Below are positions 43,621 through 50,941 of a DNA stretch of 64,000 nt, one piece after another (position 1 is the stretch's first letter; each line of letters starts with the position of its first letter). A program made the translations under genes and the position numbers. The DNA is from Coprenecus sp902388455 (GTDB lineage Bacteria; Bacteroidota; Bacteroidia; Bacteroidales; UBA932): the NCBI GenBank assembly GCA_963931615.1, contig OZ007032.1, positions 1,116,001 through 1,180,000 on the forward strand. The letters run 5' to 3'. Below the pieces are notes generated by a model, which was given only the letters and a program-made list of their open reading frames with translations, was not told the DNA's origin and made no database searches.

Positions 43621-45717
43621 TTACTTTTTCCTGCCTTTTCCGTCTTTCGGGAACGAGAGGACCGGGTTGAACTCCGCGTCAAAGGCTACCGCCGCGTCGA
43701 AAGCGACCCCTTTCTTTCCCTTGAGCCCCTTGATAAGGCTGGTGCTGCCGGAGGAGAGAAGCTGCTCCAGGTGCCGGTCCGTCAGCTCCTTGTTCAGGAA
43801 CTTGCGGAACACGAGCAGGCCGCAGCCCCCGTTGTCGCATTTGGCCGTCCTGCCCTTGAGGATGACATGGCCGGTCCTGCATTTGGGGCAGGTGAACGTG
43901 CGGACGGGTGCCGCCGGCAGGGAGAGTCTCAGGATCTCCCCGGTGGCCTTGCGGGTATAGTCCCTGATGGACGCCATGAACGCATCCGGGTCGAGCGTGT
44001 GCCGCTCTATCTGCGACAGGGCGTTCTCCCAGCTTCCGGTCAGGGAGACATCCGCCACCAGCATGTCCTTCACCGCCCCGTAGAGGAGAAGTCCCTTTTC
44101 CGTAGGCACGAGGCTTTTCCCGCTCCGTTCGATATAGTCCCTCTTGAACAAAGTAGTGATGATGGCGGCTCTTGTAGCCGGCGTGCCTATTCCAATATCC
44201 TTGACGGCCTCACGCGCCTCTCCGTCAGCGATGTCCTTTCCGCAGGTCTCCATTGCCGCCAGCAGCGTGGCTTCGGTGTAGAGCGGCTTGGGCACGGTCT
44301 TTTTCTGTGCCAGTCCGTGGCCCGATACCGGGATCCTGTCCCCTTCGGAGAAAACGGCATGACCGTCGTTCAGCCCGTCCCCGTCCTCTTCCTTGTCCTC
44401 CTTCCTGCCGAAGACCCCGCGCCAGCCGGGACTGGCAACGGCGGAACTCTTCGAGCGGAAAACCGTCTCCCCGATACGGCACTCCATCAGCAGCGTCTCC
44501 TTTTTGCAGCAGGGCGAGAACGCTTCCAGCATCCGTCCGGCAATCAGGACGTAGACGGCGGACTCCGCTTCGGAAAGCCCTTCGGGGGCGATGCCGGTCG
44601 TAATCAGGGCGTGGTGGTCGGTCACTTCCGTGTCATCCACGCTGCGGGTGTTCAGGGCTGATAGGTCGAGCGCCTTCCCGTATTCCCGGAATTCCGGCAT
44701 GGCGGAATTCTTTTCCAGCAGTTCCGGGACATGCGCCATGACATCCTGCGGGATGTGGCGGCTTCCCGTCCTCGGGTAGGAAATGAGCTTCTTTTCATAG
44801 AGTGTCTGGGCGATGTCCAGCGTCTTGGCCGCAGGCAGGTCGAGATGCACGTTGCAGTCCTTCTGGAGCGCCGTCAGGTCGTAGAGCAGCGGCGGTTGCT
44901 GCTGGACTTCCCTGCGTTCCGCTTTGGTGATTTCCGCCACGGAACCGGACGGGATGGACCTGTATGCGGCTTCTGCCTCCGCCTTGTCGCCGAAGTTCCC
45001 GACACGGAAAAAACGGCGGTACGATTCCTTGCCGTCCAGCGTGATGTGGAGCTGCCAGTAAGGAGCGGACACGAATTCCCTGTTCTCCCTGAACCGGGCG
45101 CATATCATGGCCAGCGTCGGGGTCTGCACCCGCCCGATGGAACTGTTCGGGGTGCCGGAGGCTATGGCCAGGGCACGGCTGGCGTTCATGCCCACCAGCC
45201 AGTCCGCCTTGGCGCGGCTGTCGGCGGCGGCATACAGGCTGTCATAAGCCGAACCGTCCTTCAGTTCCTCCAGACCTTTCCGTATGGCCTCGTCGGTGAG
45301 CGAGGAGATCCACAGCCGTCTGAACGGTTTCGTACAGCCCAGGTAGTCGTATATCCAGCGGAATATCAGCTCGCCCTCGCGTCCGGCATCGGTGGCCACG
45401 ATGATGCTGCCGCACCGGTTGAATACGCTTTCTATGATTCTCAACTGTTTCGAGGCGGCAAGGTCGGGCACCATGCCCCTGTCCGTGCGTACCTGGCGGG
45501 ATACCAGGCGGAACGGTTCCGGCAGCATCGGCAGGTCCTCCGCCGCCGTTTTCGTGTAACCGTATGCGTCCGGCAGGGCCAGCGACACGAGGTGTCCCAA
45601 TGCCCATGTGACCATGTATCCGCCTCCGGCACAGTAGCCGTCATTTTTCCTGTCTGCCCCGACCACGCGGGCTATGTCCATGCCCACGCTCGGTTTTTCT
45701 GCTATGATTGCTGTCAT
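43621..45717 (-). CDS. topB: DNA topoisomerase III (type IA)
   Basis: This 698-residue topoisomerase opens with the TOPRIM start MTAIIAEKPSVGMDIARV. The acidic TOPRIM motif ATDAGREGELIFRWIYDY follows, then the type IA active-site region with LISYPRTGSRHIP (catalytic Tyr), SSIGRVQTPTLAM and a C-terminal zinc-ribbon-like CPKCRTGH...CDNGGCG. Such enzymes (exc in CTnDOT) accompany excision and transfer functions on Bacteroidetes ICEs. Confidence 0.93.
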   Translation of the reverse strand: MTAIIAEKPSVGMDIARVVGADRKNDGYCAGGGYMVTWALGHLVSLALPDAYGYTKTAAEDLPMLPEPFRLVSRQVRTDRGMVPDLAASKQLRIIESVFNRCGSIIVATDAGREGELIFRWIYDYLGCTKPFRRLWISSLTDEAIRKGLEELKDGSAYDSLYAAADSRAKADWLVGMNASRALAIASGTPNSSIGRVQTPTLAMICARFRENREFVSAPYWQLHITLDGKESYRRFFRVGNFGDKAEAEAAYRSIPSGSVAEITKAERREVQQQPPLLYDLTALQKDCNVHLDLPAAKTLDIAQTLYEKKLISYPRTGSRHIPQDVMAHVPELLEKNSAMPEFREYGKALDLSALNTRSVDDTEVTDHHALITTGIAPEGLSEAESAVYVLIAGRMLEAFSPCCKKETLLMECRIGETVFRSKSSAVASPGWRGVFGRKEDKEEDGDGLNDGHAVFSEGDRIPVSGHGLAQKKTVPKPLYTEATLLAAMETCGKDIADGEAREAVKDIGIGTPATRAAIITTLFKRDYIERSGKSLVPTEKGLLLYGAVKDMLVADVSLTGSWENALSQIERHTLDPDAFMASIRDYTRKATGEILRLSLPAAPVRTFTCPKCRTGHVILKGRTAKCDNGGCGLLVFRKFLNKELTDRHLEQLLSSGSTSLIKGLKGKKGVAFDAAVAFDAEFNPVLSFPKDGKGRKK

Positions 45718-45813
45718 GTTGTTCGATAAAATTTAAGCCGTTTCCCGTTTTCCATGCGGAAGACAGGAAACGGCGGTTTGACATTCTTCTGTTCGGTATT
45801 CATTGCTGCAGGG

Positions 45814-46086
45814 TCATCTGCCCGAGGGGGTGACTCCCTGGATTTCAAGCAGGGGCGCCTCGCCCTTGCGTACCAGCCGGAGCGTGGCGTCCATCACCAC
45901 GTCCACGCCGAGGAGCACGAGGCTCAGCGGTATGACTTTCGTCCTTTCCCCTCTGAGGAGGGTGTCCAGTTCCCCGGCCATTTCCAGCTCGTCCTTCAGG
46001 ATGCCGATGGCGGCCAGCTCGTCCCAGTCCACATCCTCCGCCTTGAAAGGCATGTTGTTGTCTTCCTTGTTCATCTTCTTGTTCAT
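45814..46086 (-). CDS. DUF4099-domain small protein
   Basis: This 90-residue protein matches the DUF4099 domain (MPFKAEDVDWDELAAIGILKD, LDTLLRGERTKVIPLSLVLLG). The same fold unit appears in the larger DUF3945 protein upstream (SMINWEELSKFGLSRDYL ... MLRGYKTNQVVPI), so this is a stand-alone copy. It is typical of Bacteroidetes conjugative elements, with function unknown. The start could also be the Met at residue 5 or 12. Confidence 0.75.
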   Translation of the reverse strand: MNKKMNKEDNNMPFKAEDVDWDELAAIGILKDELEMAGELDTLLRGERTKVIPLSLVLLGVDVVMDATLRLVRKGEAPLLEIQGVTPSGR

Positions 46087-46124
46087 TTTGAGTTAAAACG
46101 TTTTTCCATTTTCACTGATGCATG

Positions 46125-47891
46125 TCAGGAAACGCTGATTCCCTTGGACTTGCGGCCGCTCTGTTCCTGTCCCTGATTCCGGGCCGCCGCCACCACGTTC
46201 CGCTGCGAGGCGTCGCGCCTGCGGTCCGGGTTCTCGTTGTAGAAGTCCAGACGGCCCTGGTTGAAGTTCGCCTTGACGTACTGCGAGATGGTCTTGCCGT
46301 CGTAGCCCTTGATGCCCTCGACCAGCACCGCCTTGCCGTCCTGCAGGTCGATGCGCTGCTTCCTCGTCAGCTGCACGTCCCACACCTTCTCCGGTATCTT
46401 GAACTCCACCGGGTCAGTGAAGTCGTCCCTCGTGCGGGAGTACCTGAAGAAGCCGGTCTCCAGATCCACCTTGACGAAGGAGGAGTACTCCTCGCCCTTC
46501 TTGTTGATCATGTCATTGAGGAAGATGGGCCTTCCCGCCAGAAGCTCCTTCTTCTCTTCGGGGGTGATCCGCACTCCGTTGATCTCATCCGGGATGTAGA
46601 TCTCGCGTGCGCCTTCCGGGGAGTCGGGGTTGTAGCGGGAGTAGGACGGCCTGCCCGTGGTCTCGTCCAGTTTGACATACGAGGAGAATTTCTCACCGTC
46701 CCTGCGTGCCATTCCTTCCACGAAGATGGCCTTGCCCGCGTTCAGGTCCTCGATCTGCTTCTGTGTCAGCTCCACGCCGCCCAGGGACCGGCGGTTGAAG
46801 ATCCTGTCGTTCTCGAAGATGTACTCGATGCCCCTGCGCTCGGCGTTGATCTGGATGTGCGCGTCGAACTCCCTGCCGCTGTTGGAGAGCATTCCCTCGA
46901 CGAATATTTTCTTGCCCTCGCGCAGGTCGTTCTGTTCCTGCTCCGTGAGCTGCACGCCCTTTATTTCCTTCGGGATGAAGACGTTCTCCGCACGCATGGC
47001 CACCACCTCGTTGGTGAGCCTGTCGATGCTTACGAAGGAGGGGATGTACTCCCCGTTGCGTCCTCTGAGTTCCACCACGCGCCCCATGTTGCCCGTCTCC
47101 AGAAGGTTCCTCTTGTCCTCGTCGGAGAAGATGTGCCCGAAATACGGGCGGTCCAGCTCGGGTTTCTGGCGGATGCCGTGGATGCCCAGCACCACATCCC
47201 CCCTGGCGGACTGCTGGAAGGACAGCCTGGCGTCGGTACGCAGCGCGGCGGAGCCGAAGTTCATGGTGATGGGCACCACCTGGTTGGTCTTGTAGCCGCG
47301 GAGCATCTGGTCGAGCAGTCCCTTCTGCTGGAGGTAGTCGCGGGACAGCCCGAACTTGCTCAGTTCCTCCCAGTTGATCATGGACTCGTTGTAACGGTAC
47401 CTGGGCTGCTGGCCGCCGTCCGGGGCGGCCTGCTGCATTGTTTCATTTGTCTTTTCCATTTCTTCTTGATTTTGTGGGTTGATACTTTGGTTTTCCTTGT
47501 TCCGCGGGACAATCTCATACTTTTTCAGAAAGTCCTCCACGGCCTCTGTCTTTTTTCCGGCGGCTATGTCCTCGACGGCCTGTCTGACTTCCGGGTTGTC
47601 CAGCGCCTCCTCCTTGACGGTGATGATGCCGAAGCGGGTCGGGTCCTTGAGCTGGCTCCAGAAATTTTTCAGGAAGTTCTCGAACATGCCGGCGTAGCGG
47701 TCGATTTTCAGAAAGGAGTTCCTGTGCTCCCTGTCTGCCGGAACGGTCCTGAAGCCGCCGTCCTTCTCGATACGGGACACGGCCTGCAGAATCAGTTCCA
47801 TCTTGTCGAGGATGAACACGATGTCGCTCATCTGCTCGTTCTCGGCGGCTTGCGGTACGGGGGGAGCGTCCCTCACGTTTTTCTTTGCCAT
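46125..47891 (-). CDS. DUF4099/DUF3945 ICE protein
   Basis: This 588-residue protein starts with a helical N-terminal region. It then has DUF4099 (about residues 165-240) and five or more repeats of a DUF3945-type unit of about 65 residues. Each repeat is recognisable by phrases such as LTRKQRIDLQDGKAVLVEGI, LTQKQIEDLNAGKAIFVEGM and LTEQEQNDLREGKKIFVEGM. It is found next to topB on many Bacteroidetes ICEs. The repeats suggest a scaffolding role, but function is unknown. Confidence 0.85.
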   Translation of the reverse strand: MAKKNVRDAPPVPQAAENEQMSDIVFILDKMELILQAVSRIEKDGGFRTVPADREHRNSFLKIDRYAGMFENFLKNFWSQLKDPTRFGIITVKEEALDNPEVRQAVEDIAAGKKTEAVEDFLKKYEIVPRNKENQSINPQNQEEMEKTNETMQQAAPDGGQQPRYRYNESMINWEELSKFGLSRDYLQQKGLLDQMLRGYKTNQVVPITMNFGSAALRTDARLSFQQSARGDVVLGIHGIRQKPELDRPYFGHIFSDEDKRNLLETGNMGRVVELRGRNGEYIPSFVSIDRLTNEVVAMRAENVFIPKEIKGVQLTEQEQNDLREGKKIFVEGMLSNSGREFDAHIQINAERRGIEYIFENDRIFNRRSLGGVELTQKQIEDLNAGKAIFVEGMARRDGEKFSSYVKLDETTGRPSYSRYNPDSPEGAREIYIPDEINGVRITPEEKKELLAGRPIFLNDMINKKGEEYSSFVKVDLETGFFRYSRTRDDFTDPVEFKIPEKVWDVQLTRKQRIDLQDGKAVLVEGIKGYDGKTISQYVKANFNQGRLDFYNENPDRRRDASQRNVVAAARNQGQEQSGRKSKGISVS

Positions 47892-48624
47892 AACTTTTGT
47901 TTTTTAGGGTTGATAAATGTTGCTGTCGGTGCAAATATATATGAGGTATTTTGATAAATAATTGGTTTGCAGTATGTTGGACGATATGTTTCATCGCCTG
48001 TCATCGCGTTTCACCGCAGACTCGGGTACGGAAGAGGGAAAGTCGTGGAGCCATAGGGAAACAGCCCCGCAACGGAGGGTGCGGCATGGAAAGGGGCGGC
48101 ACGGGAACAAAAGCGGGCAGCGTCACCGCCGACGGAACGGCGGCCGACAAAAGGGAACAGAAACTGTAACATGCAGAGTTGGGAGCGAGCGAAGCCCTTG
48201 TCCCGTCCTGGTGTGTTCCTGAAGACAGGAGGCGGATGTCCGTTGGGAATGTGATGTGAAGGCGGCAACAAATTGGGATTTCCGAAGTTGCAAAAACAGC
48301 CCCGCCAGATTGCTTTTCTTTGACCCTGTACTTATGCGTCGTAGGTCGCTTCGCTTGCCAAGTCCCGCTCCTTTCCCCAACTCGGACGGCAATACCGAAG
48401 CGTTTTTTCGGGCGGAAAATTACCATCGGGAATTTTCTGTCCCGAAAACCGGAGGCCCGAACGCGGAGGTATTCGCCATACGAGTTATCTTCTCCGGGGG
48501 ACTTGTCAAGTGAAGCGAAGCCTATGATGCCGTTTCATGGAAAAATATGGAAACAAATTAATACGCATATAAAAGCATCAATTTCAAATAAAAATGAGTA
48601 AATTTGTACTTGATATTAACTGTA
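47892..48624. other. Large intergenic region with palindrome B
   Basis: This is a spacer of about 730 bases. Its left part is the AT-rich promoter region of the minus-strand DUF3945 gene, with a TATATTTG box visible around 47932-47940. The centre is GC-rich with overlapping open frames on both strands that lack protein character. The right part holds palindrome B and the AT-rich leader of the Abi gene. Confidence 0.5.
48347..48517. repeat. Palindrome B: about 171-bp imperfect inverted repeat
   Basis: Arms are CGCTTCGCTTGCCAAGTCCC at 48347-48366 and GGGACTTGTCAAGTGAAGCG at 48498-48517. The core contains CGGAAAATTACC...GAATTTTCTGTCCCGAAAACC, split here for length, similar to the cores of palindromes A and C. 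It lies between the DUF3945 promoter and the Abi gene. Confidence 0.7.
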
Positions 48625-49491
48625 ATGAAGAAAGCATATACGATAGACCAACAGATTGCCAGGCTGAAATCGAACGGTATGGCATTTGATGATGAGGAGA
48701 AAGCGAAAGAAATTCTTCTTGATGTCGGTTATTACCGGCTCGGATTTTATTCTTTCCCATATGAGATAAAGTTCCCGTGCCTGGAACATCGTGACCATAA
48801 ACTAAAACCGGGCACTACATTTAAAAGCGTTTATGACCTTTACGAGTTTGACACCAGACTCCGGAGATTGCTGCTTAATGCCCTTGACCGTATTGAGGTC
48901 AATATCCGTACGAAAATCATCTATCATATCTCACTCCGGTATATTGATGACCCTTGCTGGTTTGTAAATCGCAAGTATGTCGCCCCTAAATTCGTAAATG
49001 ATTTTGAAGAGCAGGTCTATGCCGCCATGCGTAGAAACCCGGTAATCCAGCATCATCACGCAAATCATCCTGGAATATATGCACCTGCATGGAAAACCAT
49101 AGAGTTTATGACAATCGGCAATATCATAACGCTATATGATTCGTTGAAAGAACCGGAGGCAAAAGATCTGGTAGCAAATGCCTATGGTTGTTCAAGAGGC
49201 GTCTTCTATAATTATATGGAAACCATCCGTGTCCTTCGCAACAAGTGCGCACACGGAGGCTGCATCTATCGTATGGATTTCCCTAAAGGCATCAAACGTT
49301 TACCGGCTGGAGTTTCTGAGGATTGCAGACATAACATAAAAGGTGGCATAGATGTTGTTAGGTATATATTAGGATGTATCTCACAAAATCGAAAGAGGGA
49401 ATTGGAGAACGGAATCCACAGTCTTTTCAATTCCATTCAGACTCCGGAGGCAAAAAAAGTTATAGCACAATCTGCTAAAATCGAATACTGA
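48625..49491 (+). CDS. Abi_2 family abortive infection protein (AbiD/AbiF-like, HEPN)
   Basis: This protein of about 288 residues belongs to the Abi_2 family, with the opening YTIDQQIARLKSNGM, GYYRLGFYSFP, LYEFDTRLRRLLLNALDRIEV, and the HEPN-type RNase motif in LRNKCAHGG (Rx4H). Abi_2 proteins abort phage infection, probably as RNA-targeting toxins. I chose the start at 48625 because homologues begin there; the frame opens at 48604. It is a plus-strand insertion in a minus-strand backbone, likely defence cargo. Confidence 0.88.
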   Translation: MKKAYTIDQQIARLKSNGMAFDDEEKAKEILLDVGYYRLGFYSFPYEIKFPCLEHRDHKLKPGTTFKSVYDLYEFDTRLRRLLLNALDRIEVNIRTKIIYHISLRYIDDPCWFVNRKYVAPKFVNDFEEQVYAAMRRNPVIQHHHANHPGIYAPAWKTIEFMTIGNIITLYDSLKEPEAKDLVANAYGCSRGVFYNYMETIRVLRNKCAHGGCIYRMDFPKGIKRLPAGVSEDCRHNIKGGIDVVRYILGCISQNRKRELENGIHSLFNSIQTPEAKKVIAQSAKIEY

Positions 49492-49594
49492 AGTCATATT
49501 TGCTTGGCAGATTAAAAAATAATACTTACCTTTGCATAATAAAAGTGCCCGTACGAGCTTAGTCGTCGTATCTGCACTATAAAAAGGAAGTAGA

Positions 49595-49631
49595 GAAGTC
49601 CCGGTCTTACGGCTGGGACTTCTTGTTTTTT
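49595..49631 (+). terminator. Rho-independent terminator downstream of the Abi gene
   Basis: The stem GAAGTCCC...GGGACTTC with a loop around GGTCTTACGGCT is followed by TTGTTTTTT. It lies about 100 bases after the Abi stop and just before the left end of the insertion sequence. Confidence 0.8.
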
Positions 49632-49639
49632 GGCGGGCC

Positions 49640-50749
49640 GGACAAAACGGGTGATAAAATCGCTGTAATCGTTTGATTTAATTACATTTGCGGCGATTAT
49701 AAGTAATATGTCAAAAAAAGTGCATATATTGTGGCTCATTGAAAGTGGTCCACAATGGCCTCAGAGGCCAGCGTCAGAGGTATAAATGTAATGAATGCGG
49801 CCGTCGTTTTACGGGCGGTCACCACCGTGACAAGAGCAAGGTAATAACAGACTATGTCGAGGGAAAGCAGACGAAGGAGCAGCTAGCGTTGAGATACGGG
49901 GTGTCTGTCCGGACGATAAGCCGCGACCTGCTCGGCATGAGGTATGTCCAGAAAATAGCCTCGATGAAGGACGTGACCATCCAGATGGACACCACCTACT
50001 GGGGTCGCGATTTCGGCCTGATGGTGATAAAGGATGCCCTCCGCAACAGGATATTGTGGCGTAAGTATGTCACTCACGAGACGATATCGGACTACATGGA
50101 GGGGATATCGTTCCTCAGGTCGCATGGATTCAGGATATACGGAGTGGTGACGGACGGCATGAGGGGCCTGGCCCAGATGCTGAGTCCTTATCCCGTGCAG
50201 ATGTGTCAGTTCCACCAGGTGTTTATAGTCAGGCGCTACCTCACGCAGGATCCCGAGCTGGATGCATCGAGGGACCTTCTTAATCTTGTGGGCGGCATCA
50301 CAAAAATGGACAGCGGGTCTTTCACAGCCGCCTTCGAGGACTGGTATGCGAGGTACAGGGACGTTCTGAACGAGCGTGTCCAGGACAGGCGGATAAAAAA
50401 GAAAACACCGCCGTACATGCGTCCCCGTCTCAGGAGCGCATACCTGAGCGTTAGGCGCAACATGAAGTGGCTCTGGACGTTTGAGAAATATCCCGGGACC
50501 GGACTTCCAAGAACAAACAATGCCCTGGAGGGTGTGTTCGCGGACCTGAAGACAAAGGTCAGGGTTCATAGCGGCATCAGCAGGGAGAACAGGAAGAGGC
50601 TGCTTGACGAGTACATCGCCAGACATTATTGACACGCTTTGGCTCATTGGGGACTGCGTCCCCAGCCGCATGGCTTGCCCCTCGAAGTTTTTCATAAAGT
50701 TTGATTTTATTAAGAGACTTTTAAGGACTTTCATCACCCGATTTGTCCT
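49640..50749 (+). mobile_element. IS256-type insertion sequence (zinc-ribbon transposase variant)
   Basis: The left end GGACAAAACGGGTGAT (49640-49655) matches the reverse complement of the right end at 50734-50749 (one mismatch). A second right-end copy lies at 50774-50789. The element is about 1.1 kb with a single transposase. No target-site duplication was obvious next to either right end, so the exact boundary is uncertain. Confidence 0.75.
49739..50632 (+). CDS. IS256-family transposase, variant zinc-binding type
   Basis: This frame of about 297 residues has a zinc-ribbon remnant YKCNECGRRFTGG, an HTH (LALRYGVSVRTISRDLLG), and DDE-type catalytic segments IQMDTTYWGRDFG, GVVTDGMRGL and the terminal TNNALEGVFADLK. 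The first half of the ribbon (KCIYCGS) lies upstream in the same frame, but the ATG at 49708 is one base out of phase across an A7 run. The given start is a TTG inside the domain. It may be frameshifted, or produced by slippage on the A run. Confidence 0.75.
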   Translation: MKVVHNGLRGQRQRYKCNECGRRFTGGHHRDKSKVITDYVEGKQTKEQLALRYGVSVRTISRDLLGMRYVQKIASMKDVTIQMDTTYWGRDFGLMVIKDALRNRILWRKYVTHETISDYMEGISFLRSHGFRIYGVVTDGMRGLAQMLSPYPVQMCQFHQVFIVRRYLTQDPELDASRDLLNLVGGITKMDSGSFTAAFEDWYARYRDVLNERVQDRRIKKKTPPYMRPRLRSAYLSVRRNMKWLWTFEKYPGTGLPRTNNALEGVFADLKTKVRVHSGISRENRKRLLDEYIARHY

Positions 50750-50773
50750 ATAGGCGCTTTGCTTACACTTTTC

Positions 50774-50789
50774 ATCACCCGTTTTGTCC
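50774..50789. repeat. Extra solo copy of the IS right-end repeat
   Basis: ATCACCCGTTTTGTCC is the perfect reverse complement of the IS left end and lies 25 bases beyond the first, less perfect right end. It may be the true right terminus or a leftover from an earlier insertion. The remaining bases to 50941 hold nothing else recognisable. Confidence 0.65.
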
Positions 50790-50941
50790 TATTGACCTGA
50801 ACATAGGGATTGATCTGTATCCCGAATATCCTGTTCTTTCATCTTGGCATTTGTGGTGCATCTATCAAGCTGTAAGTTCCCTTACGAACAATCTAATCTC
50901 CTTGTCACAAAAAAAACATTTATATAAGTGAATGCCACAAA

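Noticed and set aside
46122..47954. 610-codon plus-strand open frame
   Set aside because: It is antisense to the DUF3945 protein, whose repeats and family match are clear; the frame is an artefact of GC-rich codon use.
48001..48426. 141-codon minus-strand frame and several overlaps
   Set aside because: They overlap palindrome B and each other; composition is Ser/Arg/Pro-rich noise.
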